A stretch of 64,000 nucleotides of DNA from Panax quinquefolius (GCA_020205615.1 CM035173.1:32022293-32086292), one strand, 5' to 3'. Shown: positions 9,772-21,190, numbered from the stretch's first letter. Notes: generated from the sequence alone by a model not told the origin. Numbers and translations are program-made.

Positions 9772-10340
9772 TGTAATAACCATAATTTTTTTAATTAATT
9801 AAATGTTGATGAAATTATCCAAATTTTATTTTTAATAATTAAGTGTTGATTTATTTATTTATTTTTTAAAAGCACAATTGAATTAAAATGGTAAGTTACT
9901 AATTTTCCTCTTCCTTGTTTTGTTTGGAAAATGAAATTTTTTAATAGATAATTAAATAATTGATTAATTAAAATGATGAGTCCATTAGGGTTTTGGTAAT
10001 TCCTATATTGTTTCCTATTTATATTTAAAAAGTGGAGATCCTAATCATATTCTAATTTGATTAGTTGAATACCCGAATAGAAATCTCATGTGCACTCCAT
10101 TAAAAAAAATTATAATTAATTCATCCGATTTCGGAATTGAGTGAATCCAAAGTTTGTTTCTTAAGTTTTTCGTCCTCCACAATTGTGAAGAGGAATAAAA
10201 GTTATCTGACATCATTTTCATGCCTTAATTTGATGGAAACCACAATCGGTCCTGATTCCCATCACTATTTTTAACCCTAATTTTGAAAATTCGTAACTCA
10301 ATCATATGAACTCCGAATCAAGTAATTCTTTAGCCTATTT
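9772..10340 (+). mobile_element. Possible older LTR relic (left part)
   Basis: The stretch starts TGTAATAACCATAATTTT, resembling the TGTAATACCC-type starts of many plant Ty3/gypsy LTRs. It is later interrupted by solo LTR A exactly at a TATTT target site. The continuation at 16634-16885 has the GAGCTTC-rich text and GGAAGGTAAATATT that often mark an LTR R/U5 region. No second copy or right end is visible, so this is a weak call for the oldest layer of the nest. Confidence 0.3.
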
Positions 10341-12352
10341 TGTGACGCCCCCAAAATAGGTATACATCACCCATCTTGGGTCGCCAAATACATGGTACAT
10401 AATTTAAATACAAACTTCTTTTATACAATACGACAAAAGCGTAGCTGAGAGTTTTAACACGAATATTGTCTTCTAGACAATATCCACACTCAATGGAGTC
10501 CTCATTACAATTATTATTACACTATTTCATAGAATAGTGAGGACTACTATAGCAACTTATCCTAGACCATCACTCCATTTCCTGACTAGTCCCGACTACG
10601 TTCTCATTTTTTGAAGAGAACAATGAAAGTAAAAAGGGTGAGCTCAACTAGCCCAGTAAAAAATATTACGACTAAGATAATGCAAAATAAATTATCGTTA
10701 GCCTTCAAAAGTGTTAAACTGATAGAATACAATAAACAACAAGTTTATCTGCAACGGAACAAGTAATCCATTAGAAGAGTCAAGTAGAGCATGATATCTA
10801 CCATCTTCTATGATTTAAAAAGTTTATCATCAATTTTATCGCTGAGACTCAGCTTAATAAATAATCCACATCACTAATATAAATTATCCATGCACTACGG
10901 GCCAAGGATATTCATTAAGTATCACAACCACTAATTATCCATGACGCCGAGGATATTCCAAACAATAATTGCCAAACATTCATCTTTGCACCCTTGGCCG
11001 AAGAGAACGCATGGTCATGATCATACCAACAACTGTCCACCAATGAATAAGGACTTTTACCACATCATTTATAATATTACAGGTCATGATTACACCGAAT
11101 AATCCCTGGTCATATATAATCATACCAATCAACAGTTCATCTTTACACCCTTGACCGAAGATGACTTTCATCACAATATAAGCATGAGGATGATAACAAT
11201 GATATAAGCATTAATCAAAAAAAAATCAAGGATAAATATTAAAGACTTTAAATTTATCCAGAATTTAAAAATATTCAAATTGTCAACATGATACTGCTTT
11301 GTGGAGTAAAATTCAAGAATAATATTCATGTATCAAAAATAATTTGAACAAAAAAGAAATCAATTTTTATCGTGAATAGTACCCGAGTGAATAATATTTC
11401 GTGAATAGTACACCGGCATGAAAAGTGCCCCGAATCACCGAGTAAATAATACCTGAGTGAATAGTAACCCGTGAATAGTACTTCTGTGAGACCCCAAATT
11501 TTATGAATAAAGATTTAAATTTCTCGAAATATTTTTTTGAATATTATGGTGTGAATTTGATATAATGTTATAGTTGTGGGTAATATTTATAAATTTTACA
11601 AAGTATGCAAGTTGTTATAAAATATTCGTTTGGTCGGGGAATATTCTTTTTGTCGGGGAATATCCGTACGACATCACAATCATTGGTGGACCCCACAACA
11701 GAAGTATTGTCGTAGTTAGAAAATGACAGAATTATCATTTTATAAAAATAACGGCGAAAGTGTTACCATTAAAACTGTTGAACTACCTGGTAGTAAAAGT
11801 ATAGTAATACGCGTGATTGCATAGTAGCACACGATATTGATTATTGATGCTTATGTAAGAAGTCACTCAGTTATACTCAATTATTTCTACATTAATTGCT
11901 GCATCATATCTCTCATATTATTGATTCGATTATTGTCACAGTATCATCTGCATAATATTTTATATATTATTAAATCAATAATTGAGACAACAAAGTTATT
12001 CATATTATTAAATTGCAATATTTACAATGTCTAGAAGTTCTGTCAAGGAGAGGTTTGGTCATCTAATTGCACGCCAATAAGGAGAAATCCTTATCAGAAA
12101 GCCCCCGCTTTCCTAGGAACAACCTGGTTGTTAAATATTGTGAGTTATAAATATTAATTATGATGAATAAGTTCGTGTTGATTAAAGATGAAATTGATAA
12201 TTCTATTGTGTTGGAATTATTAGTGTTAGTGGAAATCGACATTTATTTTGATATTAATTGATGTCTGGAAGTTATACTGACCGGTCGGGTAATTAACCGG
12301 ATAAATGAGTAATTAATTGCTATTAATTCATATGCTTATATAACTATTTGTT

Positions 12353-12599
12353 CACGTGTGTGTACTATTGAATCACATTCTTGTACCATTAGGGGAGTTG
12401 GTGCAAGATTGATAATACTTGCATGACTAAGTTAAAAATGGAGGTATAGATGGAGGTACTATACTGTAATTCATATTTTCACATGATTATAACTATTGAT
12501 TCACGTGATTGAACTATTGATTCACGTGAGGTGCAAGTTTGATAATACTTGCAAGACTAAATTAAAAATGAAAAAAAGTTGAAGGTATTGTACTGTAAT
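12353..12599 (+). promoter_or_regulatory. U3 repeats with CACGTG motifs
   Basis: About 70-bp direct repeats begin GGTGCAAG near 12400 and 12529, each followed by TTGATAATACTTGCA or a close copy and ending ACTGTAAT. Between and before them are three CACGTG cores (about 12355, 12502, 12521), two of them in GATTCACGTGA contexts. CACGTG is the G-box bound by plant bZIP and bHLH factors. The position just upstream of the TATA box at 12641 fits an LTR enhancer. Function is inference. Confidence 0.55.
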
Positions 12600-12827
12600 A
12601 TTTCGAGCCCCAAAACGTGCAATTATCGAAACTATATTTTTCTATAAATAGAAGCTCATTCTTCTTTCATTTCTCACCAATTCACTAAAGCTATAGAGCA
12701 ATTATTATAGAGAGAAATTATAGAGAGAAAGAAGAAGAGAAGTCTGCTACCTCTCTACTCCAGTATACAATTTCTTTCTAAGGTAAGGGGTATTATTTCT
12801 TTCGTATTCATGAAGAGAGCTATTGTT

Positions 12828-13447
12828 ATTCCATTCCTTATTATTATGTTGGAATAACTTTTATACATCAAATCACCGTATACATGGTGAAATTCTTCGT
12901 TATTCTATTCTTTATTATTACATTGGAATAACCCATGCATACTGGCCTATCGCATGCCCGGTAAATTCGTTGTTATTCCATTCTTTATTATTCATTGGAA
13001 TATCCACATGCGTGTGGTTTACGGCATGACCTAGTTCCATTCTTTATTATTTTGTTGAGAATAACTCGTCGTGCGATCTATCGCATGCTCGGTGAATTCT
13101 TTTGTTCCATTATTTATTATTACGTTGGAATAACTTTCATGCGTGTGGTCTATAGCATGCCCGGTGAATTTCGTTGTTATTCCATTTTTATTATTCTGTT
13201 GAATATCACATGTCGTGCGGATTACGCATTTAACACAGTTCCATTCTTTATTATTACATTGGAATAACCTCATGCATGCGGTCTATCGCATGCATGGTGA
13301 ATTCTTTTATTTTTCTATTCTTTATTATTCTGTTGGAATAACCTGTCTATGTGGATTACCGTATGCATGGTGAATTATCCTTTGTATTCATTCCTTATTA
13401 AATTGTGGAAATGATCTGTCTACGTGGATTACCGTATGGCGGGTGAA
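12828..13447 (+). repeat. Hairpin-unit tandem array in LTR A2
   Basis: About nine units of roughly 60-75 bp. Each carries TTATTCCATTCTTTATTATT followed, after a few bases, by TTGGAATAAC, so the ends TTATTCCA and TGGAATAA can pair into a stem. The linkers carry CGCATG or GCATGCATGGTGAATT-like text, itself partly palindromic. The array lies just downstream of the predicted transcription start. Confidence 0.8.
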
Positions 13448-15488
13448 AATCCATTTGCAGTTTCGTAATTTTTCTGACCCTAAAAAATTCTGGAAAAAAT
13501 TAAAATGATGTTTTGTTGAGTTTTCTAGATTGTGTCCAAAAATGACGATTTTTGGATGTATAGATTAGGAGTTATGAAATTTATGGGAAAAGACTATTTT
13601 AAAAGTAAACCCTTATAACTCCTTGTGGTTAACTCCAAAATTGGTGAAATTTTTATTGAGAGTACATGTATATAACAGGAGTATACCCTGTAAATTTTGG
13701 AATTTTTGAACAAAAGTACAATTTATGATAAATGTCTAAATATTCGGTAGTTTTGGCCATATGAAAAATAGTTAATGAATTTTAAAAATTTCAAGAAAAA
13801 TATATGTTCAATATGGAGCTATATTTTGCTAAATCCCAGAAAAGAAATATTTTTGGGGCTGATTTGGTATTTTTCATGAAAATGAACTAGTTATGAATAA
13901 ATGAATTAAATATGTTATGTGAAGTAACAAAATTAGAAAATAGGATTTTATGGCTTGGGAATCCTATATAGGGTATATGCAGATTTTTGATGAGGGATTT
14001 GATCATTGGTGATGAAATCTTATGAGTATGGCATTTTTGAATGATTAAATGCATTATTTGGTAAAGTGTAAACAATTGAAATAAATTGTTTATAAGTTTA
14101 AGAAGTGATTAAAATATTGTTATAATTTTAATAATATTAGATGATGAGTTTATTAAGTGATTAATAATATTTGGATAAATTTAAAGTCTTTAATATTTAT
14201 CCTTGTTTTTGTTTGATTAATGCTTATATCATTGTCATCATCCTCACGCTTATATTGTGATGGAAGTCATCTTTGGCTTACGTGCATATATGGACTTGGT
14301 ATGATTATGACCAGGGATCATTCAGTATAATCATGACCTGTAATGTTATAAATGATGTGGTAAAAGTCCTCACCGGCACGTAGTGCGTTGATGGATAATT
14401 TTGGTATGATTATGACCGAGGATTATTCGGTATAGTCATAACCATTGATGATTTAATGAATATCCTTGGCAGTAAAGGGGATGATTCGATGATGTAGTTT
14501 ATTTATTGTTTGAGTCTCGTGATAAAAATTGATGAAAACATTTTAAAACATAGAAGATAGTAGATATCATACTCTACTTGACTCTTCTAATGGATTGCTT
14601 ATTCCGCTGCAGTTAAACTTGATGTCTATTGTATTTTATCAGTTTAACATTGTTGAAGACTAATGATAATTTATTCTGCATTATCTTAGTCATAATATTT
14701 TTTACTGGGCTAGTTGAGCTCACCTTTTCTTTCACTATTCTCTTCAGGAAATGAGAATATAGCTGGGACAAGTCGGAGAACGGAGTGACGGTCCAGATGA
14801 TAGCATTAGTAGTCCTTGCTATTCTGTTAAATAGTGTGATAATAAATGTAATGAGGACTCTATTGAGTGTGGATATTGTCTAGATGACAATATTTGTATT
14901 TAAACTCATAGCATATGTTTTGTCGTATATTACACGACGTTTGTATAATTAAGTTTGTATTTGTATTTTGTACCATGTATTTGGCGACTCAAGATGGGTG
15001 ATGTATACCATTTTTGGGGGCGTCACAACTTCGGCATGAAAAGTATCCCAAATTCTCGAGAGAATAATATTCGAGTGAATAGTAATCGAGTGAATAGTAA
15101 CCCGTGAATAGTATCTCGAGTGAAAATATTGATATTTAATAAGAAAGTTTAGATCAATATTCCAATGAAACGAAACTGGATGAAGCGCAAAACTTAAGAA
15201 TATTCCACTAATTTCAGGAATTATAGAAGCAATACTTACCATAGTAAGTTTAGATTTAAGAATATCAAAAGAAATAATCCCTTACGAATACAAAAGAAAT
15301 AACACCCCTTACCTTAGTAGAAGAGCTGGATACTACAATAGTGAAGTAGCAGAATACTCTTCTTCTTTCTCTCTATAGTTTCTCTCACTATAGCTTCTCT
15401 TGTGAGTCTTAGTAAATTGGTGAGAATGAAAGAAGACTTAAGCTTCTATTTATAGGAGAATGGACTAAATAGTAATTAATTCATGGAC

Positions 15489-15768
15489 GGTCCATATTGA
15501 TTTACTATTAAAACGAACGGTCCATGTTGATTACTATTAAAACCACAACCGATGGTCCATATTGATTTACTATTAAAACCACAACCGACGGTCCAGATTG
15601 ATTTATTAAAACCACCATCGACGGTCCAGATTGATTTACTATTAAAACCACCACCAATGGTCCTGATTGATTTACTATTAAAACCACCATTGACGGTCCA
15701 GATTAATTAACTATTAAAACCACCATCGATGGTCCAAATTGGTTTACTATTAAAACCACCATCGACGG
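15489..15768 (-). repeat. 36-bp tandem array in U3 of LTR A
   Basis: Eight units, mostly 36 bp (one 30, one 33), of the form GGTCCAGATTGATTTACTA then TTAAAACCACC plus a few variable bases. Related LTRs carry only about two copies (25447-25500 and 32918-32962), so the array has expanded in this copy. It lies upstream of the TATA-like box in the LTR orientation. The open reading frame seen across it is only a translation of the repeat. Confidence 0.85.
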
Positions 15769-16633
15769 TCCATAAAATTAGTAAATCTTCCCATGGAATA
15801 CTAAGTCAAACTTACAACAAACTCCTCATAACAAATCCCTATATTTATATCAAAAATTGAATAAATATTTACCACAAATCATTTATTTTTAATAAACACA
15901 TTTTTAATCTATTAACAATTATTCATCATTAATATTATAACTTACAATATTGATAACCAGATCATTCACAGGTAAGATGGGGCTTTCCGATAAAGATTTC
16001 TCATTATTAGCGCGCAATTAGGTGACCAACCCACTTTCCCCGACATAACTTTTTAGATATTGTCAATAATGTAAATAATCATATGAATAAATGTGTTTTC
16101 TTAATTATTGATTTAATAATATAAAATATAGTGCAGATGATATTGTGACAATAATTGAATCAATAATATGAGATACTATACAGCAATTACTATTGCAATA
16201 ATTGAAAAAACTGAGTGGCTTCTTACATAAGCATCAATAATCAGAGATATTGTGCAATACCGCAGCCACCGCGGCAAACCACGCCAGACATCGTATTTTT
16301 TTTATCACCGAATATTTCAACAGTTAATGGTAAAACTTTTTCCATTATTTTTATAAAAGTTATTTCTGTCATTTTCTAACTCCGACGGTTATTCCGTTGT
16401 GGGGTTTACCAATGATGGTGTCGTCGTACGGATATTTTCCGACAAAAAGAATATTCCTCGACCAAGCGAATATTCCCCGACACAATGAATATTTTATATC
16501 AACTTGCTTACTTTGTAAAATTTTCACATATCACCCTTAACTTTAACCTTTTATCAATTTAACCATTTACTAAATAGAATAATAATTATAAGAAAATTGA
16601 ATACTTTTATTTCATAAAATTCGGGGTCTTACA

Positions 16634-16885
16634 TATTTTGTGTATATTTTCGAGAGCTTCAATTTTTGTGAAGACATAAAGAAATTTTGAAGACTTTAGA
16701 AGACCCGAAAGTTATATTCTTTACTACTACGTATTGAGGAAAAGCGAACAAGGAAGGTAAATATTATTTCATATTTTGATTTTAAGTCTGAAGGTTTTTA
16801 AATTAGATATTATTTTTAAATAAAATAGAGACATGGAATTAGAAGTCATGATAATTAGAAAGAAGAGATAAATTTATATAAGGAA
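16634..16885. other. Spacer between LTR A and element B
   Basis: About 250 bp separating two minus-strand chromovirus insertions. It begins with the right TATTT target copy and ends with AGGAA, the candidate left target copy of element B. It may be the continuation of an older LTR that starts at 9772. No gene is seen. Confidence 0.45.
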
Positions 16886-17949
16886 TGTGACGCCCCCAAA
16901 ATAAGTATGCATCACCCATTATGAGTCGCCAAATACATGGTACAGAACTCAAATACAAACTTAATTTATACAACTGTTAAGTGTCGTGCAAAATACGACA
17001 AAACGTAAGCTATGAGTTTTAATACAAATATTATCTCCTAGACAATATCCAAACTCAAATTCAATTCTCATCACACTATTTTATAGAATAGTGGGGACTA
17101 CTATAACAACCATCTTGGACCATCACTCCATTCCCTGACTAGTCCCAGCTATATACTCATTTCCTGAAGAGAACAATGAAAGCAAATGGTGAGCTCAACT
17201 AGCCCAGTAAGAAATATTATGACTAAGATAATACATAATAAATTATCGTTAGCCTTCAACAGTATAACAACTGATAGAATACAATAGACAACAAGTTTTA
17301 GATCAACAACTGCAGCGGAATAAACAATCCATTAGAAGAGTCAAGTAGAGCATGATATCTACTATCTTTTATGATTTAAAAAATTTATCATCAATTTTAT
17401 CGCTGAGACTCAGCTTAATAAATAATCCACGTCACTAAATTATGCATGCATTACGGGCCAAGGATATTCATTAGTATCATAACCACGAATTATCTATGCA
17501 TTACGGGCTAAGGATATTTGTGTTTTCACCAATGGTCATGAAAATGCCAAACAATAATTCATCTTTGCACCCTTGGCCGAAGAGAACGCATGGTCATGAT
17601 CATACCGATAACTATCCACCAATGCACTACGGGCCAATGAGGACTTTTACCACATCATTTGTAACATTACAGGTCATGATTATACCGAATAATCCCTGGT
17701 CATAATCATATCAATCAATAGTTCATCTTTGCACCCTTGGCCGAAGATGACTTTCATCACAATATAAGCACGAGGATGATGACAATGATATAAGAATTTA
17801 ATCAAACAAATTCAAGAATAAATATTAAAGACTTTAAATTTATCCAGAGTTTAAAAATGTCTAAAGTGTCAACATGATATTGCTTTGTGGACTAAAATTC
17901 AATAATAATATTGTATAAAAATGATTTGGACCGAAAAGAAATCAATTTT

Positions 17950-18100
17950 TGTCATGAATAGTACTCCGGGTGAATAGTACTCGAGTGAATAGTACCCCGT
18001 GAATGGTACTCGTACGTATGAATAGTACCGTATGTATGAATAGTGTCGTACATATGAATAGTGCCGTATAAATGAATAGTATCCATGAATAGTACTTTGA
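17950..18100 (-). repeat. GTGAATAGTA short-repeat cluster
   Basis: Repeated GAATAGTAC/GTATGAATAGT units with small changes. The same motif is clustered in the other LTRs of this family at 11372-11480, 15066-15116, 34354-34421 and 38262-38306. Confidence 0.7.
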
Positions 18101-18269
18101 CATGAAAAGCTTAAAAATGAACAAGAATGTTCAGAAAAATATCCTTGTGAAACGATACTAGATGAAGCGAAAATTTCAAGGATATTCTACTAATTTCAAG
18201 GAGTATAGAAGCAATACTTAACAAAATGAGTGTAGAATTCGGAATCTGAAACGAAATAATATTACTTAC

Positions 18270-18490
18270 ATACTACAGAGTATGGAAGAAAATATTATTT
18301 CTTACGAATATTGAATAAAAATAACATCCCTTACAACTGTTGAACGAAAATAATATTTCTTACGCATATTGAACGAAGATAATATTCCTTAAGAATATTA
18401 AAAAAAGATAATATTTCTTGAGAATATTGAACGAAATAAAATTTCTTACGAATACGAAAAATAATATCGTAAGCGAATATGAAATAAATA
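18270..18490 (-). repeat. About 30-bp tandem array in LTR B
   Basis: Roughly seven units around AATAATATTTCTTACGAATA with a TTGAACGAA linker. It occupies the place where the other LTR subfamilies carry the TTATTCCA hairpin array. The two arrays therefore appear to be alternative expansions in the same LTR segment. Confidence 0.7.
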
Positions 18491-18843
18491 ATACTCCTTA
18501 CCTCAAAAGAAGAGTATTTATAACTGGTATAGCGGATATATTCTTGAAGAAAAACGTGCACTATTTGCAATACTCAAAGTTTCCTTAAACTTAAAGAAAT
18601 ACACTCAATATTATAAAAGAAGAATTCTCTGATTCTGGTGTGATTTTCTTTTCTAAACTGAGAATCCTATTTATAGGAGAATGGAAGGATACCATTTGGA
18701 CGCACACTAGGGGAAATCACGGGTGAACATTAATAATCACGTGAAATTTTCTGATTTTACTATGCAAACACTATACAGACACTATGCAAACACTATGCAT
18801 AATAAAATATAATATATTCTATTTTTCATATAAAACAAAACTT

Positions 18844-18861
18844 ATAATAATAATAATAATA

Positions 18862-18904
<43 letters not shown>
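18844..18904. repeat. (ATA)n microsatellite
   Basis: Trinucleotide AAT/ATA run of about 60 bases inside U3 of LTR B, with one phase change. Confidence 0.9.
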
Positions 18905-18983
18905 TCACTCCCTTTTCCATCTTCCCGTGAATCCATTTCCTTTTCCTCCCCCACTTTTTCTTTCAACACACGTGGGCCCCACC

Positions 18984-19033
18984 TTTATATATATATATAT
19001 ATATATATAAAATACTTATATATATATATATAT
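18984..19033. repeat. (TA)n microsatellite pair
   Basis: Two TA runs separated by a short AAATACT spacer in U3 of LTR B. Confidence 0.85.
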
Positions 19034-19820
19034 TGAATAATTTTCTACCGATTATTTTGAAAAATAGGTAAGTGGGGGTCCAAATAATATGCTAAAATTA
19101 CAACAAACACTTCATAAAAATCCCCTCAATATTTTTAACAACATTTATTCGTTCTTATTATAACTCTTAATATTTAACAATCAGATCATTTTCAAGAAAG
19201 AGGGGGCTTTCCGATAAGTATATCTCCATATTGGCGCGCAATTAGGTGACCAAACCCCTTTCCTCGATAGAACTTTCTAGACATTGTCAATAATGCAAAT
19301 AATAATATGAATAACTTGTCATCTCAATTATTGATTTAATAATATAAAATATTGTGACAATAATTGAATTAAATAACATGAGATACTATGCATCAATTAC
19401 TGTGGCAATAATTGAATAAAACTGAGTGACTTCTCACGTAAGCATCAATAATCAAAGATACTGTACAATACCGTGTGTTACTATGCAACCACGCATATTA
19501 CTTTACTTTTATCACCGCGTATTTCAACAGTTAACGGTAAAACTTTCACCGTTATTTTTAAAAAAAATATTTCTGTCGTTTTCTCATTTCGATAGTAATT
19601 TTATTATGGGGTCCACCAATGATTGCGCCGTTATACGAATATTCCCTGATAAAACGAATATTCCCCGACCAATTGAATATTTTATGACAACTTGCTTACT
19701 TTTCAAAATTTATAATTAATATTACCCACAACTATAATATTATATCAAATTCACACCTTAATACTCAAAAAAAATATTTCGAGAAAATTAATCTTTATTC
19801 ATAAAATTTGGGGTCTTACA

Positions 19821-19833
19821 ACCTCCCCTTCTT
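19821..19833 (-). other. Polypurine tract of element B
   Basis: ACCTCCCCTTCTT on the plus strand is AAGAAGGGGAGGT on the minus strand, directly before the LTR start TGTAAGACCCC. It is the expected plus-strand primer of an LTR retrotransposon. Confidence 0.85.
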
Positions 19834-19847
19834 ATGAAATTTCATCC

Positions 19848-20180
19848 TTAAAATTGACGTACGTACCTGGTATATCGAAGAGGTAAGGATACCTCGTCAG
19901 ATTCTAACTCTTGGGGTATAACCTTTGAGCGTAGAATATGATCCTTCTTATCTAAGATTTTAACAAGTATCACCTCATACGTTAAATCTTCTACTATCTT
20001 GTCTAGTTCTAATTCAATAATATGGTTCGGGTCGTCCACATATTTACATAACATCGATACGTGAAAATCGTTATGAACACGCGACATACTTGGCAGTAAA
20101 GCGAGTCTATGGGACACAGTTCCTACTCAATCGAGAATTTCAAATAGACTAATAAAATTGAGTGTTGAAATTTCCTCTCT
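19848..20180 (-). pseudogene. Element B integrase C-terminus/chromodomain relic
   Basis: The minus strand reads HRLALLPSMSRVHNDFHVSM, then LCKYVDDPNHIIELE and LTYEVILVKILDKKDHILRSK. This matches the end of plant chromovirus integrase (V-H-N-x-F-H-V-S-M-L-x-K-Y). In element C the chromodomain tail is longer and includes an R-N-H-x-x-E-E-x-T-W-E segment; here only an ELES remnant survives before the polypurine tract. The integrase catalytic core is missing from B. Confidence 0.75.
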
Positions 20181-20470
20181 TCGTTGATTCTTTCTTCTAG
20201 AATAACGCCTTCTTGCACCTTCTTTTTCACATTCATTAGCTCCGGGTGTGTAGCTTGAGCGACTTTAACTTTATCGATTAAAGTCGATTCTACTCGTATC
20301 ATCACGTGGGTCCCTAGAGTCTTTAACTCTATCTCTATCATTTGTAAGTCGTACGAAATGGGTCTTTGTGTTAACAACATCGCACTCGTAAATGCATACG
20401 ATCTTCTACTCAACACATCAGCTACCACATTCGCTTTTTTCCATGATGGTATTGAATGGTATGGTCGTAA
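20181..20470 (-). pseudogene. Element B RNase H tail and spacer relic
   Basis: The reading NVVADVLSRRSYAFTSAML is the C-terminal end of the Ty3-type RNase H (V-V-A-D-A-L-S-R). It is followed by the linker PISYDLQMIEIELKTLGTHV, as in element C (27922-28100). The next segment jumps directly to a short integrase leader and then to the chromodomain region, so the integrase zinc finger and core are deleted. Confidence 0.7.
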
Positions 20471-20473
20471 TCT

Positions 20474-21190
20474 TCAACAGCTCGATCCAACGTCTTTGGC
20501 GCATAATACGTTCATTTTGGGTGTAGAAATATTTGAGGGTTTTAGAAATGGGTTTGTATCGGGTTCAAGGTCAATACAAAATTCGATTTCACGCTCTAGG
20601 GGAATACTAGGAAGTTCTTCGGGGAATACGTCAGGAAATTTATTAACAATAGAAATATCATTCAAAACTGTGACTCTTATCCAAGACTTGGATAACACCT
20701 CACATTGATATATATCAACTTGCCACCATTATTTACGGCGTCCCCTATAGAAAGTCTGGCTTCGGTGCATCCCACACAAGGAAGTCACCAGCGAAAGGCT
20801 CGGGCTCTTTACTTATGGCTTAATATGACCGTAATTAACTTTAGTGATTTGGTTGTTTGAATTCGCATAACAGGTTGGTTAGGAAGGCTAACAACTTTAC
20901 GAAAATAATTAATTTTAGCATGATGAGTAGTTAACCAATCAATCCCTAAAATCACATTCAAAGGCAAGTATTTTCAAAGAGATAAATCAACAGGTAACGT
21001 GAGGGTGCCGATTTGAATCAAATAAGATTTATAAACAGTGGATGTAACGAAGGTTTCTCCTAACGGAGTTTCAACAGATAAGTCAAAGTCTAATTTCTCT
21101 AGAGTTAAATTTAAATGTTAAGTGTAAGTAGGAGAAATAAAAGAGTGGGTAGAACCGATATCGAATAAGGTATAGAATTCACAAGAGTTT
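20474..21190 (-). pseudogene. Element B protease and protease-RT linker relic
   Basis: From 5' to 3' on the minus strand: FDIGSTHSFI (the DTG active-site triplet changed to DIG), the [12 protein letters not shown] block, [14 protein letters not shown] text with frame breaks, then a foreign-looking segment (about 20671-20812), then [20 protein letters not shown] and EIEFCIDLEPDTNPF, the start of the RT region. RT itself is absent: the sequence passes from F-L-K-P straight to RNase H tail text. Both junctions match those in element E. Confidence 0.75.
20671..20812 (-). repeat. Shared foreign segment in defective element B
   Basis: About 140 bp with no counterpart in element C. Read on the minus strand it begins AAAGAGCCC, contains GGTGACTTCCTTGTGTGG, and ends GAGTCACAGTT. 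Close relatives lie in element E (49893-50039) and element D (40030-40155). In B and E it sits between the protease C-terminus (after AGCCATAA) and the TTTTGAATGATATTTC linker. Its origin and any coding role are unknown. Confidence 0.7.

Larger units (their letters stand above)
11485..15027 (+). mobile_element. Solo LTR A2 nested in LTR A
   Basis: Starts TGTGAGACCCCAAATTT (one change from TGTAAGACCCC) and ends GGGGGCGTCACA. The flanking pentamer ACTTC at 11480-11484 and 15028-15032 is a perfect target duplication. Length is 3543 bp with no gag or pol. A TATA box (TCTATAAATA) lies at 12641-12650. U3 carries three CACGTG motifs and a 72-bp direct repeat. After the predicted start lies a tandem array of hairpin units (12828-13447). 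It inserted opposite to its host LTR. Confidence 0.92.
10341..16633 (-). mobile_element. Solo LTR A of chromovirus family, split by a nested solo LTR
   Basis: On the plus strand it starts TGTGACGCCCCC and ends GGGGTCTTACA, so the LTR lies on the minus strand (TGTAAGACCCC...GGGGGCGTCACA). The pentamer TATTT occurs at 10336-10340 and 16634-16638, a perfect 5-bp target duplication. No internal domain lies between the LTR ends, so this is a solo LTR formed by LTR-LTR recombination. A plus-strand solo LTR (11485-15027) is nested inside; removing it and one ACTTC copy leaves 2745 bp. A TATA-like box (CTATTTATAG on plus) lies at 15447-15456. A 36-bp tandem array sits at 15489-15768, upstream of the TATA box in the LTR orientation. 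Confidence 0.9.
16886..19820 (-). mobile_element. 3' LTR of chromovirus element B
   Basis: Starts TGTGACGCCCCC and ends GGGGTCTTACA on the plus strand. It is followed at once by the reverse-complemented polypurine tract, so it is the 3' LTR of a minus-strand element. Length is 2935 bp. A TATA-like box (CTATTTATAG) lies at 18667-18676, and CACGTG cores near 18735 and 18968. An (ATA)n microsatellite (18844-18904) and (TA)n (18984-19009) interrupt U3. The tandem array in the transcribed part (18270-18490) differs in unit from that of the other LTRs. Confidence 0.88.

Noticed and set aside
12823..13273. Several overlapping frames in both strands in the hairpin arrays (also at 24706-25010, 32286-32727, 46340-47189, 51282-51791)
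   Set aside because: These arise because a repeat unit with a length divisible by three stays open; they lie in LTR leaders and change with unit number.
12828..13447. CRISPR-like repeat-spacer pattern
   Set aside because: This is plant nuclear DNA inside an LTR; units are not identical, the linkers are also related to each other, and there are no cas genes.
15508..15690. Repetitive protein with VVVLIVNQSGPS units
   Set aside because: It is the translation of a 36-bp DNA tandem array in an LTR U3 region; no start context or relatives.
20358..20708. 116-codon plus-strand frame
   Set aside because: It is antisense to the RNase H tail and linker of chromovirus element B; residues show no family resemblance.
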